A stretch of 64,000 nt of DNA from Mycolicibacterium sphagni (GCF_013337765.1 NZ_VBSB01000035.1:434001-498000), one strand, 5' to 3'. Positions 28,441 to 37,504 are shown, counted from the first letter of the stretch. The notes: a model not told the origin generated them from the sequence alone. Numbers and translations: made by a program.

Positions 28441-30150
28441 TCAACAGCACGTGTGCCGGGGTTGCTCGGCCAGTTGCTGATGCTGGTTGGGATCGGTGCC
28501 GCCGACCGCGCCGACGAACGCGGCCAGATCGATGCGCTCGCCGCTGAGCCAGGTGCCACTCACGTGGGCCTTGTCCGCCAGTTGGGTGGGATCGACCGTG
28601 TAGGGGTCGGCGGTGAGTTCGGTGAAATCGGCGAGCTTACCGACCTCGAGTGATCCGATCAGCTTGTCCCGGTGCAGGGTTCGGGCGGCGTTGAGGGTGT
28701 GTGCCCGCAGTGCCTGGTCGAGGGTGATGCACTGCTCGGCGCCGTGGACGTTGCCGGCCCGGGTCCGCCGCGTCACCGCGGTCTGGATGTTGAGTATCGG
28801 TGTGGGCGGTGACACCGACCCATCGTTGTGCAGCGAGACCACCGCGCCGGAGGCCACCGCGTCGGCGAATGCGCCCCACTGGCTGCCGTGTTCGTGGTCG
28901 AAGATCTGGCCGTCCAGCAGCTCGCCCCAGTAGTAGTACTGGAACGGCGCCATCGAGACGTGCACGCCCAGCCGTGCGGCGCGGTCGAACAGCGGGCGGG
29001 TGCCTGCCCCGAGATGCTCCAGCCGCCAGCGGTGGTCGGTGCCGATCAGGTTGTGCCGCACCAGCGCATCCTCGTAGGCGTCCAGGGCCAGCTCGATGGC
29101 CAGGTCACCGTTGGCGTGGAAGGCCATCTGCCAGCCGGTGGGCGCCGCGACGTCGAGGATCGCGTCGAGCTGCTCGCGGCTGTAGTTCATCGACTGCACC
29201 CCGCCGGCCACACTGGGGTCGATGCCCGCGGTCTGCGTCGCCTCGGTGCTCAGATAGGGGAACGAGATGGCGATGTTGCCGATCCACGGCGAACCATCGG
29301 TCCAGAGTTTGACGCCCTGCTTGACCAGGAAAGCCTCTGCGGCGCTGAAGGTTTCCGCGCTGTTGTAGGTGGCACTGGTAGACATCTCCCACATGCTGAC
29401 CCGCAGCGGGCAGGACGGCGCGGCTGCCAGCGCCTCGTAGGCGCCCTTGAGGTTCGGGTCGTAGGTCATGTCCGAGGTCGAGGTGTATCCGCCGCGGGCC
29501 ATCCACGCGTAGTACTCGGCGGCGCTGACCAATGGGTTACCGAGCTCGGCCAGGATCGGTCCGGCGACGGCGATCAGAACCGGCGTCTCGAATCCCTGAC
29601 CGTCGAGGCTGCCGTCGGGGTTGCGGCTGAAGTGACCGCCGACCGGCTCGGCCGGGGGAGTGACGTCCCAGCCGTAGCGCTTCATCACCGCGGTGTTGAA
29701 ATACACGCCGTGCCCGGAGTTGTCGGTCACCACCGCGACCCGGTCGCCGAAGATGCGGTCGAGTTCGGGAGCCTTCGGCGACGGGCGCTTGTGCAGCAGC
29801 GCGTCGAATCCGGCGAACAGCAGCGGTGTTTTCGGGTCGGTGTGGGCGATCGCGTCGGCGAAGATGGCTTCGACGTCCGACCAGACCGGCGCATCCCACG
29901 GCGCGATTGAGCGGGCCGGTGGTTGGGTGGCCACCCCGCTCATCACCGGATGGCTGTGCGGTTCAACAAGTCCCGGCAGCAGGGCGGCCACACCGATGTC
30001 GATCAGCTCCGCGTCAGGGTAGTCCTCCCGGCATTCGGCGAGCGAGCCCACCGCGGCGATCCGGCCGTCCGACACAGCGACCGCCTCCGCGCGAGGGCGC
30101 GCCGGATCCATTGTGATGACGGTTCCGGCCGTGAGAATTTTCGTCGACAT
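28441..30150 (-). CDS. Amidohydrolase family protein (YtcJ-like)
   Basis: A 569-residue metal-dependent hydrolase. The N-terminal beta-sandwich (ILTAGTVITMDPARPRAEAVAV) leads to the VEPHSHP metal motif near residue 70. Later come the FHANGDLAIELAL histidine, the RLEHLG histidine and the C-terminal aspartate in LHNDGSVSPPTP, then the usual HTLNAARTL and SLEVGKLADF. YtcJ-type enzymes hydrolyse exocyclic amides or related bonds; the substrate is not known. Its ATG overlaps the stop of the mpaB-like gene by one base, so the two are co-transcribed. Marks the right border of the accessory block. Confidence 0.9.
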   Translation of the reverse strand: MSTKILTAGTVITMDPARPRAEAVAVSDGRIAAVGSLAECREDYPDAELIDIGVAALLPGLVEPHSHPVMSGVATQPPARSIAPWDAPVWSDVEAIFADAIAHTDPKTPLLFAGFDALLHKRPSPKAPELDRIFGDRVAVVTDNSGHGVYFNTAVMKRYGWDVTPPAEPVGGHFSRNPDGSLDGQGFETPVLIAVAGPILAELGNPLVSAAEYYAWMARGGYTSTSDMTYDPNLKGAYEALAAAPSCPLRVSMWEMSTSATYNSAETFSAAEAFLVKQGVKLWTDGSPWIGNIAISFPYLSTEATQTAGIDPSVAGGVQSMNYSREQLDAILDVAAPTGWQMAFHANGDLAIELALDAYEDALVRHNLIGTDHRWRLEHLGAGTRPLFDRAARLGVHVSMAPFQYYYWGELLDGQIFDHEHGSQWGAFADAVASGAVVSLHNDGSVSPPTPILNIQTAVTRRTRAGNVHGAEQCITLDQALRAHTLNAARTLHRDKLIGSLEVGKLADFTELTADPYTVDPTQLADKAHVSGTWLSGERIDLAAFVGAVGGTDPNQHQQLAEQPRHTCC

Positions 30151-30965
30151 CAGACGATCCGCTGTCCCCGGCGGGCTCTGGCCCGCATATCCCACAGATA
30201 CAGCTGATAACCGAAGATCCACGCCTGATGCGGAATCAGCTTGTCGGCCAACCGCAGCGCGGCGAGCAGCCATTCGAACCGGCGCTGCTGGTCGGCGCCC
30301 CACGGCAGGCGCATCATCGAGCGGAACTCGGGCGGCAGGAATCCGGTGGTCGCGAACAAGTTGAACCGGCCCAGCGTCGCCCGCACCGGCCATGGCATAA
30401 AAGCCATGGCCGCAACGCCTTTGAGATGCTCGCGCACCGGCGCGTCGATGGCCAGGTCGTCCAGGGATCGTCTCCAATACTCGTCGAAGGCCGCACGGTC
30501 GGCCGGCCACATGCTCTCCCGCACCTGAAGCGTGGTGCCAAGACGGCTGGCATCGGCGTACACCGCATCAGCCGCGGCGTCGTCGAGCGGGCCGTACAGG
30601 AACTCGTGCTGGTCGACGTAGTAGCGATACAGGCAGGCGGCCACCCACAGTTGCAGCTGCGGATCGAAGGCGTGGTAGGACACCGGGCTGGCCTGCGTCG
30701 AGCGGACCTGCGCATGGGCGGTGTCCACCGCGGAGCGGATCAGGGCACGATCGGCGTCGGTGCCGATCGTGGCCGCGGCCAGATACGTACCGGTGGTGCG
30801 TGCCCGCTTGATCGGATGCTTGTAGACGTTGCCGCTGTCCACCGGGCTCTCCACGACGCCGTAACCGACACCGGGGTGAGCCAGCTGCATGATCACATTG
30901 GCCGCCGGCGCCAGCGCCGCGGCCGGATTGAGCAGGTCGGAGACCCGCGTCGGATGTCGCATCAT
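30150..30965 (-). CDS. Oxygenase MpaB-family protein, Rv2237-like
   Basis: A 271-residue protein of the DUF2236/latex-clearing-protein/MpaB-like family, haem-dependent oxygenases in the studied cases. Characteristic segments are VIMQLAHPGVGYGVVE near the start, AFDPQLQLWVAACLYRYYVDQHE with conserved His, and PVREHLKGVAAMAF. It takes the position of Rv2237 beside cobD. Start at the first of two adjacent ATGs (30963-30965); the frame is open far upstream but lies opposite cobD. Overlaps the amidohydrolase gene (TGATG). Confidence 0.85.
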   Translation of the reverse strand: MMRHPTRVSDLLNPAAALAPAANVIMQLAHPGVGYGVVESPVDSGNVYKHPIKRARTTGTYLAAATIGTDADRALIRSAVDTAHAQVRSTQASPVSYHAFDPQLQLWVAACLYRYYVDQHEFLYGPLDDAAADAVYADASRLGTTLQVRESMWPADRAAFDEYWRRSLDDLAIDAPVREHLKGVAAMAFMPWPVRATLGRFNLFATTGFLPPEFRSMMRLPWGADQQRRFEWLLAALRLADKLIPHQAWIFGYQLYLWDMRARARRGQRIV

Positions 30966-31010
30966 TGCGGCCTCATTGGGGCAGTACACCACGTGTGAGA
31001 GAGTGCCGGG

Positions 31011-31973
31011 GTGTTTGCGCGCAGACGGTGGCGGGGTGTCGGTATCCTCGCGGCCCAGCTGGCCGATGTGGCTCTCGGCGATCCGGTGCGCGGTCATCCC
31101 GTCGCGGGGTTCGGTTGGTGTGCAGCCGCACTCGAAAAGCTGACCTACCGCGACAGCCGGGCCGCGGGCGCGCTGCATACCGCAGTGCTGCTCGGCGGGC
31201 TTGCTGTTGCCGGTGCGCTGACGCAGCGCGGCGCGCGGGGCCCGGGACTGGCGGCGGCGACGGCCTCGGCCACCTGGGCGGCGCTGGGCGGAACGACGCT
31301 GGGCCGCACCGGCGACCGGTTGGCCGACCTGCTCGCCGCAGGCGATATCGATGGCGCCAGGGCGCTGTTGCCATCGCTGTGCGGCCGCGATCCGTCGGCC
31401 CTCGACGTCGACGGACTGGCCCGGGCGGCCCTGGAATCGATGGCCGAGAACACCTCCGACGCGCATGTCGCACCGCTGCTGTGGGCGGCGGTCGGGGGAG
31501 TCCCGGGCGTCATGGTGTACCGCGGCGTCAACACCTTGGACGCGATGATCGGGCACCGCTCCCCGCGCTACAACCGGTTCGGTTGGGCGGCAGCACGTTT
31601 GGATGACGCGGCCAACTATGTGGCGGCCCGGGTGGGCGGTGTGCTGGTGGTGGTGTGCGCACCTCTGGTGGGCGGTTCGCCGGCCGGCGCACTGCGCGCC
31701 TGGCACCGCGACGCGGCGCGGCACCCGAGCCCCAACGCCGGGGTGGTGGAGGCGACCTTCGCCGGGGCGCTCGGGGTGCGCCTCGGCGGCCCGACCCAAT
31801 ATCACCATCAGCTGGAGATCCGCCCGACCCTCGGGGATGGCCACATCCCCGGGATCGACGACCTGCGCCGCGCGGTGCGGCTGTCGCGGGCCGTTCAGGC
31901 CGCCGCGGCGGTGGTGGCGGTCGGCCTTACTGTCGTCGGCCGTAGCGGTCGGCGAGCTTGTCCTCGACGGTGA
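31011..31973 (+). CDS. cobD: Adenosylcobinamide-phosphate synthase CobD/CbiB
   Basis: Membrane enzyme that joins aminopropanol (or its phosphate) to adenosylcobyric acid in cobalamin synthesis. The 320-residue protein has the family motifs LGDPVRGHPVAGFG near the N-terminus, AENTSDAHVAPLLWA around residue 145, YRGVNTLDAMIGHRSPRY, and the C-terminal GGPTQYHH. The GTG start follows only a 45-base divergent gap to the mpaB-like gene. Its last 47 bases overlap the convergent SURF1 gene. The aminotransferase gene cobC that accompanies it in M. tuberculosis is not at this locus. Confidence 0.93.
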   Translation: MFARRRWRGVGILAAQLADVALGDPVRGHPVAGFGWCAAALEKLTYRDSRAAGALHTAVLLGGLAVAGALTQRGARGPGLAAATASATWAALGGTTLGRTGDRLADLLAAGDIDGARALLPSLCGRDPSALDVDGLARAALESMAENTSDAHVAPLLWAAVGGVPGVMVYRGVNTLDAMIGHRSPRYNRFGWAAARLDDAANYVAARVGGVLVVVCAPLVGGSPAGALRAWHRDAARHPSPNAGVVEATFAGALGVRLGGPTQYHHQLEIRPTLGDGHIPGIDDLRRAVRLSRAVQAAAAVVAVGLTVVGRSGRRACPRR

Positions 31974-32748
31974 CCGGGGCCGAGGGCGGTTTCTCCGCGG
32001 CGGCCGCGGCCTCGCGGCGGCGGGCCTTGATCTCCGAGTACGCGAAGTAGCCCAGCCCGATCGGGGCCACGATCCCGAAGGCGATCCACTGAATGCCGTA
32101 CGACAGGAACGGCCCAGGGTCCAGATGCGGCAGTTCGGTGACACCGAGACCGCCCGGCTGGTTTTCGACCAGCTGCAGGTAGGAGCCCGCCAGCGGCACC
32201 CCGGTGGCCGCCGTCACCTCTTTGGTGTCGATGGCATAGACCTGGGTGAAGCCGTTCTCGCGGAACGGCGGCTTGTCGACAGGCGCGGTCTCCGAATCAC
32301 GCAGTCGCGCGGTGATCGTCACCGTATCGGTCGGCGCCGGCGCGATCTCGGGCACCTTGTTCCCCTGGATCGGGAGCACATACCCCCGGTCGACGAGCAC
32401 CGTCGGTCCGCCGTCGACGGTGAACGGAACCAGTACGTTGTAGGCGGGTGAGCCGCCGACCACCCGCAGCCGGGCCAACACCTGAGCGGCAGGCTCGTAG
32501 TGTCCGGTGGCCGTCACCCGGCGCCACTGCGCATCGGGCGCCGACGAATCCTGATGCGGCAGAAGCGTTGTCACTGCAACCGGATCAGCCTTCAGCGAGT
32601 TCTCGATCTGCGAATTCTCCCGGTTGGTCTTGGTGTTCTTGCCCAGCTGCCACGGCGCCAGCACGGTGAAACACAGGTAGGCGAACGCCACCACCACCAA
32701 CGCCAGGGCGATCCAGCCCGGGCGCAGCAGGAACGTCAGCCGTTTCAT
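31927..32748 (-). CDS. SURF1-family protein, Rv2235 orthologue
   Basis: A 273-residue membrane protein with two transmembrane helices, residues about 10-30 and 210-235, flanking a periplasmic domain, the SURF1 topology. SURF1 proteins help assemble cytochrome c oxidase, probably in haem insertion. Conserved parts include WQLGKNTKTNR after the first helix, VDRGYVLP, and YGIQWIAFG at the second helix. The ATG overlaps the ptpA stop by one base, giving a ptkA-ptpA-SURF1 operon. The C-terminal tail is Ala/Glu/Lys rich. Confidence 0.92.
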   Translation of the reverse strand: MKRLTFLLRPGWIALALVVVAFAYLCFTVLAPWQLGKNTKTNRENSQIENSLKADPVAVTTLLPHQDSSAPDAQWRRVTATGHYEPAAQVLARLRVVGGSPAYNVLVPFTVDGGPTVLVDRGYVLPIQGNKVPEIAPAPTDTVTITARLRDSETAPVDKPPFRENGFTQVYAIDTKEVTAATGVPLAGSYLQLVENQPGGLGVTELPHLDPGPFLSYGIQWIAFGIVAPIGLGYFAYSEIKARRREAAAAAEKPPSAPVTVEDKLADRYGRRQ

Positions 32749-33251
32749 CAGCCGGTCAGTCCCTCACCGGCCAGCCGCTCGTCGACCCAGGCGTGCAGCC
32801 CGGGCAGGGCCGCCGCGATCACGGTGAACGTCTCCTCGAAGTCGGCATGGCTGCCGTAGTACGGGTCCTCGACGTCGTCGGCGTGCTTCCCCGACCGCGG
32901 ATCGAACGAACGCAGCAGCCGCACTCGTTCGGGTTCGACCCCGAGGTGGGTGAGCATCCGCACATGGTTGCGGCCCAGCGCGATCACCAGGTCGGCGCCG
33001 AGATGATCGTCGTCGACCTGGGCCGCGGAATGCTCGGTCGGATACCCGTGCTGGCGCAGCACGACGTTGGCGCGCTCGTCGGCGCCGTCGCCGACATGCC
33101 AGTTGCCGGTGCCCGCACTGCTCACCCGGACCAGGTGGGCCAGCCCGCGCTGGTCGATCTGGTGGGCGAACATCTTCTCCGCCATCGGCGAGCGGCAGAT
33201 GTTGCCCGAGCACACGAACGTCACGTGGATCAGCTCTGTCTGACTAGACAC
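32748..33251 (-). CDS. ptpA: Low-molecular-weight protein tyrosine phosphatase PtpA
   Basis: A 167-residue phosphatase. The P-loop CSGNICRS (C-x5-R, Cys14 and Arg20) starts the fold and the general-acid Asp lies in DVEDPYYG near residue 130. In M. tuberculosis PtpA is secreted into macrophages and dephosphorylates host proteins; in other mycobacteria its partners are unclear. The GTG at 33249-33251 overlaps the end of ptkA by eight bases, so translation is coupled. The kinase gene upstream is its known cognate modifier. Confidence 0.95.
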   Translation of the reverse strand: MSSQTELIHVTFVCSGNICRSPMAEKMFAHQIDQRGLAHLVRVSSAGTGNWHVGDGADERANVVLRQHGYPTEHSAAQVDDDHLGADLVIALGRNHVRMLTHLGVEPERVRLLRSFDPRSGKHADDVEDPYYGSHADFEETFTVIAAALPGLHAWVDERLAGEGLTG

Positions 33252-33915
33252 CGAGCACCTCGCGCAGCGCCGACACCGTCGGGACATGGGCGGTCGCGGC
33301 CTCGGCGGCGTGCGGCTCGAGGAAATCGCTCGCGCCGTAACCCCAGCCCACGACGACCGTGTCGATGCCGTGCTCGGCGGCGCCTTCCACATCGTGGGCG
33401 CGATCGCCGACCATCAGCACCCGCTCGGGCAGCGGATGGAGCTGACCCAGCGCGTGGGCCACCACGTCGGCCTTACTGGACCGCGACCCGTCGACACTGG
33501 CGCCGGCGATCACGTCGAAGTGCTCGGCCAGCTCGAAGTGTTCGAGAATGCGGCGGGCGGTCGGCTCGGCCTTGGAGGTGGCCACCGCCAGCCGCACGCC
33601 GGCTGCCCGCAGGTCGTCGAGCAGCTGCGGAATGCCGTCGAACAGGCTGTTCATCGCCCAGCCGCGGCTGGTGTAGTCGGCGCGGTAGGCCGCGATCGCC
33701 TCGTCGGCGCGCTCGCCAAGACCCAGGCCGGTCAGGGTCACATGCATGGGTGGGCCGACGATCCGGCCGACCAGGTCACCGGGGGGCACGTCGGCGCCGA
33801 TCGCGGTCAACGCGTGCCGGAAGCTGGCCACGATGCCCTCGGCCGAGTCGGTGAGGGTGCCGTCGAGATCGAAGATCACCAACTGGGGGCGAGTGTCGGA
33901 GGCCGTGCTGGTCAC
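33244..33915 (-). CDS. ptkA: HAD-fold protein tyrosine kinase PtkA (Rv2232 orthologue), short form
   Basis: A 223-residue HAD-superfamily protein with motif I FDLDGTLTDS (Asp16), motif II in VATSKAEP, motif III Lys in RSSKADVV and motif IV GDRAHDVEGA. In M. tuberculosis the orthologue phosphorylates PtpA, which is encoded next to it as here. The M. tuberculosis protein is about 290 residues with a disordered N-terminal extension and, as I recall, an essential Asp85 in motif I. Here that extension is missing and only 59 bases separate the GTG start from the divergent Nif3-like gene. Without the extension it resembles ordinary phosphoglycolate phosphatases, so kinase activity should not be assumed. 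Confidence 0.85.
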   Translation of the reverse strand: MTSTASDTRPQLVIFDLDGTLTDSAEGIVASFRHALTAIGADVPPGDLVGRIVGPPMHVTLTGLGLGERADEAIAAYRADYTSRGWAMNSLFDGIPQLLDDLRAAGVRLAVATSKAEPTARRILEHFELAEHFDVIAGASVDGSRSSKADVVAHALGQLHPLPERVLMVGDRAHDVEGAAEHGIDTVVVGWGYGASDFLEPHAAEAATAHVPTVSALREVLGV

Positions 33916-33974
33916 CGCTCCATTGTTGCCGATCGCCGCGCACTACTGTTCTTGGCGTGGTTGGAGGCAGCGCG

Positions 33975-35105
33975 ATGGGCGTGAAACTGGCGGAGATCGT
34001 CGCCGTGCTCGACGCCGCCTACCCGCCCGGGCTGGCGCACAGTTGGGACTCGGTCGGGCTGGTGTGCGGGGACCCGGACGACGTCGTCGACTCCGTGACG
34101 GTGACCGTCGACGCCACCGCCGAGGTCGCGGCCACGGTCGGACGCAACGGGCTGCTGCTGGCCCACCACCCGCTGCTGTTGCGCGGGGTGGACACGGTGG
34201 CGGCCAGCACCCCGAAGGGCGCGCTGATCCATCACCTGATCCGCGACGGCGCTGCGTTGTTCACCGCCCACACCAACGCCGACTCGGCCAACCCCGGCGT
34301 GTCTGATGCGCTGGCCGAGGTGCTCGGGCTGACTGTCGAGGCTGTGCTGGACCCGGCGGCCGGCCAGGACATCGACAAATGGGTGGTCTTCGTGCCCGGC
34401 GCCGACGCCGAGGCGGTCCGGACGGCCGTGTTCGCCGCCGGCGCGGGCCACATCGGGAACTACTCACACTGCAGCTGGAGCGTCGCGGGCACGGGCCAGT
34501 TCCTGCCGCTCGACGGCGCATCACCGGCCATCGGCACGGTCGGATCGGTGGAGCAGGTCAGCGAGGACCGCGTCGAGGTGGTGGCGCCGGCCCGGCTGCG
34601 GGCCCAGGTGCTGGCCGCGATCCGCGCGTCGCACCCGTACGAGGAGCCGGCGCTCGATGTGGTGCCGCTGGCCGCGCTGCCGTCCGGTGTGGGGATCGGA
34701 CGGATCGGAACCCTGGCGCAACCGCTGCGGTTCGCCGACTTCGTCGCCCGGGTGGGCGCGGTGCTTCCACCGACCACCTGGGGGGTGCGGGCGGCGGGTG
34801 ACCCGGATGCCCCGGTGACCCGCGTGGCGGTGTGCGGTGGCGCGGGCGACTCGCTGCTCGGCGCGGCCGCTGCGGCGGGCGTGGACGCCTATGTGACAGC
34901 CGACCTGCGACACCATCCCGCCGACGAGCACCGGCGGGCCAGTGGCGTCGCCCTTGTCGACGTCGCACACTGGGCCAGCGAGTATCCGTGGTGCGGACAA
35001 GCCGCCGCGCTGCTCCGGAGCCATTTCGGTGCGGCGCTGAAGGTCGGTGTCTGCGACCTGCGCACCGACCCGTGGAATATCGATGTTTCGAAAGGCACGC
35101 CGTGA
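33975..35105 (+). CDS. Nif3/DUF34 family protein, Rv2230c orthologue
   Basis: A 376-residue protein of the widely conserved Nif3-like family, annotated in databases as GTP cyclohydrolase 1 type 2; binds two metal ions in studied members. Metal-binding motifs visible: LLAHHPLLL near residue 65, the FTAHTNADS segment near residue 95, and the C-terminal DLRHHPADEHRR and DVAHWASE. The middle holds a PII-like insertion (HCSWSVAGTGQFLP, SHPYEEPALDVVPL). ATG at 33975 is seven bases after GGAGG; a GTG at 33957 at leaderless spacing from TACTGT is an alternative. Overlaps the next gene by GTGA. Confidence 0.92.
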   Translation: MGVKLAEIVAVLDAAYPPGLAHSWDSVGLVCGDPDDVVDSVTVTVDATAEVAATVGRNGLLLAHHPLLLRGVDTVAASTPKGALIHHLIRDGAALFTAHTNADSANPGVSDALAEVLGLTVEAVLDPAAGQDIDKWVVFVPGADAEAVRTAVFAAGAGHIGNYSHCSWSVAGTGQFLPLDGASPAIGTVGSVEQVSEDRVEVVAPARLRAQVLAAIRASHPYEEPALDVVPLAALPSGVGIGRIGTLAQPLRFADFVARVGAVLPPTTWGVRAAGDPDAPVTRVAVCGGAGDSLLGAAAAAGVDAYVTADLRHHPADEHRRASGVALVDVAHWASEYPWCGQAAALLRSHFGAALKVGVCDLRTDPWNIDVSKGTP

Positions 35106-35833
35106 AAGCTGAATTGGCACAGCAACGTTCGCTCCTGGAGCTGGCCGAGCTGGACGCCGAGCTGGCTCGGCTATCCCATCGGGCGGCCAACCTGCCCGAG
35201 CAACAGGCCTACGAGACCGTGCAGGCCGAGCACCGCGAAGCAGGGGACCGGCTGGCCGCACTGGCCATCGCGCTAGAGGATATCGACGCTCAGGTGACGC
35301 GGTTCGAATCCGAGATCGACGGCGTGCGCCAGCGCGAGGACCGGGACCGCAAACTGCTCGATTCCGGCACCACCAATCCCAAACAGCTCGAGGAGCTCCA
35401 GCACGAACTGGAGACCCTGGAGCGCAGGCAGTCCAGCCTGGAGGATTCGCTGCTCGAGGTCATGGAGCGTCTCGAACAGCTGGCCGGAGACCAGTCGGCC
35501 GAGCGAGCGAAAGCCGAAGCGTTACAGGCGGATCTGGCCACCGCTGGACACAATCGCGATGCGGCGCTCGAAGAGATCGAGCGGGTGCGCGGCGAGCGCG
35601 CGACCCGTCGGAATGAGATTGTGGCCGGGCTGGATCCGGGTCTGGTCCAGCTCTATGAACGGCAGCGAACAGCATCGGGCGCCGGTGCCGCGCGACTGCT
35701 GGGCCGGCGGTGCGGGGCGTGCCGGATCGAGCTCGATCGCGGTGAGCTGGCCAGGATCTCGGCAGCGCCGGAGGATGAGGTGATCCGCTGCCCGGAGTGC
35801 CAGGCGATCCTGTTACGGCTCGGCGGGGTGTAG
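35102..35833 (+). CDS. Coiled-coil zinc-ribbon protein, Rv2229c orthologue
   Basis: A 243-residue protein: residues 1-180 are a long charged coiled coil and the C-terminus is a C4 zinc ribbon, CGAC near residue 205 and CPEC near residue 232. Proteins of this family act as nucleic-acid or protein-assembly adaptors in other bacteria (some are flagellar FlgZ/CdsZ-like); function in mycobacteria is unknown. It is translationally coupled to the Nif3-like gene and lies two bases from the RNase H fusion gene, so the three form a conserved operon. Confidence 0.9.
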   Translation: MKAELAQQRSLLELAELDAELARLSHRAANLPEQQAYETVQAEHREAGDRLAALAIALEDIDAQVTRFESEIDGVRQREDRDRKLLDSGTTNPKQLEELQHELETLERRQSSLEDSLLEVMERLEQLAGDQSAERAKAEALQADLATAGHNRDAALEEIERVRGERATRRNEIVAGLDPGLVQLYERQRTASGAGAARLLGRRCGACRIELDRGELARISAAPEDEVIRCPECQAILLRLGGV

Positions 35834-35835
35834 CG

Positions 35836-36888
35836 GTGAAGGTGCTCGTCGAGGCTGACGGCGGGTCGCGGGGTAACCCGGGCCCGGCCGGCTACGGCTG
35901 TGTCGTCTGGTCGGCCGATCACCAGAGCGTGCTGGCCGAGCACGGCGCGGCGATCGGCGTCACCACCAACAATGTCGCCGAGTACCGCGGACTGATCGCC
36001 GGACTCGAGGAAGCCCGCCGCCTCGGCGCCAATGAGGTTGCGGTGTCGATGGATTCGAAGCTCGTCGTGGAGCAGATGACCGGACGCTGGAAGGTGAAGC
36101 ACGCCGCGATGGCCGAGCTGCACCAGCAGGCCCGTGCGCTGGCGTCGACCTTCGATTCGGTGACCTATGAGTGGATTCCGCGGGAGCGGAACTCCTACGC
36201 CGACCGGCTGGCCAACGAAGCCATGGACGCTGAAAAAGTCGCCGTGCCGCCCGCGGTCTGGACGGGAAATCAGGGCGCGCCGACCCGCATGCTGCTGTTG
36301 CGGCACGGGCAGACCGAATTCTCCCGCGAGCGCCGCTATTCCGGCCGCGGCAACCCCGAGCTGACCGAGACCGGTCGCGGCCAGGCCGCCGCCGCGGCGC
36401 GGTACCTGGCCGAGCGGGGCGGTATCGACGCGGTGATGACCTCACCGCTGCGGCGTGCCTATGACACCGCGACGGCCGCGGCCTCCGCGCTCGGCCTGGA
36501 CGTCACGGTCGACGACGATCTGATCGAAACGGATTTCGGTGCCTGGGAAGGGCTGACGTTCGGCGAGGCCCGCGAACGTGACCCGGACCTGCACGGGCAC
36601 TGGCTGCGTGACACCAGCCTGCGTCCACCGGACGGGGAGAGTTTCGACGATGTGCAGCAACGGATTCAGCGGTTGCAGGCCAGGATCCTCGCCGACCATC
36701 CGGGCAAGACGGTGTTGCTGGTCTCGCACGTCACGCCGATCAAGACGCTGCTGCGGCTGGCGCTCGATGCCGGCACCAGCATCCTGCACCGGCTGCACCT
36801 GGACCTGGCGTCGCTGAGCATCGCCGAGTTCTACCCCGACGGCAATGCCTCGGTGCGGCTGGTCAACCAGACCTCGTATCTGGGCTGA
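35836..36888 (+). CDS. Bifunctional RNase H / alpha-ribazole-phosphate phosphatase
   Basis: A 350-residue two-domain fusion equal to Rv2228c. Residues 1-135 are an RNase H type I domain with catalytic acids in VEADGGSRGNPG, NNVAEYRG and SMDSKLVVE. Residues 155-350 are a histidine phosphatase with LLLRHGQTEFS, SPLRRAYDTA and LLVSHVTP. In M. tuberculosis and Streptomyces the fusion removes RNA from hybrids and can dephosphorylate the cobalamin nucleotide-loop intermediate. The GTG start lies two bases after the preceding stop. Completes the Nif3-zinc ribbon-RNase H operon. Confidence 0.94.
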   Translation: MKVLVEADGGSRGNPGPAGYGCVVWSADHQSVLAEHGAAIGVTTNNVAEYRGLIAGLEEARRLGANEVAVSMDSKLVVEQMTGRWKVKHAAMAELHQQARALASTFDSVTYEWIPRERNSYADRLANEAMDAEKVAVPPAVWTGNQGAPTRMLLLRHGQTEFSRERRYSGRGNPELTETGRGQAAAAARYLAERGGIDAVMTSPLRRAYDTATAAASALGLDVTVDDDLIETDFGAWEGLTFGEARERDPDLHGHWLRDTSLRPPDGESFDDVQQRIQRLQARILADHPGKTVLLVSHVTPIKTLLRLALDAGTSILHRLHLDLASLSIAEFYPDGNASVRLVNQTSYLG

Positions 36889-36891
36889 GTC

Positions 36892-37458
36892 CTACTGCCG
36901 CAGGTGAACTCGTTCGCCGTGCGCGCCGAACAGGATGATGGCCTCCACCGGGCCGTCGACGGTGCCGAACCAGTGCGGCGTCCACGTGCTGAACTCGACC
37001 GCCTCGCCGGGTTCGATGACGAAATGTTGCTCGCCCAGAATCAACTGGAGGCGACCGGACAGCACGTAGAGCCACTCCTGGCCCTCGTGGGTGGGCAGTT
37101 CGGCCGGCGGTGTGCGCCGCCGCGCACTGATCCGGATCTTGAACGCCTGGGGGCCGGTCCCGGTGTGACGGGTCAGCGGCCAGTAGGTGACCAGGTGGCG
37201 CGTGTGCGATGCGGAGCGCACCCGGGGGTCGACGGTCTCCGGCGCGCTGAGCAACTCGTCGGTACTGACCGACAATGCCGCGGCCAGCCTGGGCAGGTGG
37301 TCGAGGGCCAGCCTGCGCTTGCCCGACTCCAGCCGGCTCAGCGTCGACACGTCGATACCGGCCCGGGATGCGACATCCTCGAGGGTCAGGCCGAGCCTGC
37401 CGCGCAGTTCGCGCAGTCGCCTGCGCACCCTGGAATCGACATCGTCGTTTGCCTGCAT
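36892..37458 (-). CDS. XRE-family regulator with C-terminal cupin domain
   Basis: A 188-residue transcription factor with a helix-turn-helix at about residues 10-65 (LTLEDVASRAGIDVSTLSRL) and a cupin sensor domain at residues 110-185 (EGQEWLYVLSGRLQLILG, VIEPGEAVEF, HWFG). This architecture is common in regulators of efflux, amine or osmolyte genes. It is divergent from the methyltransferase with 46 bases between and probably regulates it. ATG at 37456-37458 chosen; the frame is open 18 codons upstream, into the methyltransferase start. Confidence 0.88.
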   Translation of the reverse strand: MQANDDVDSRVRRRLRELRGRLGLTLEDVASRAGIDVSTLSRLESGKRRLALDHLPRLAAALSVSTDELLSAPETVDPRVRSASHTRHLVTYWPLTRHTGTGPQAFKIRISARRRTPPAELPTHEGQEWLYVLSGRLQLILGEQHFVIEPGEAVEFSTWTPHWFGTVDGPVEAIILFGAHGERVHLRQ

Positions 37459-37504
37459 GGCAAAGGACCTTGCCAGTTCTGCCCGGCGTCGGCAAGCTCG
37501 GGAC

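Noticed and set aside
30966..31010. A cobalamin riboswitch upstream of cobD
   Set aside because: The gap is only 45 bases and has no B12-box-like sequence.
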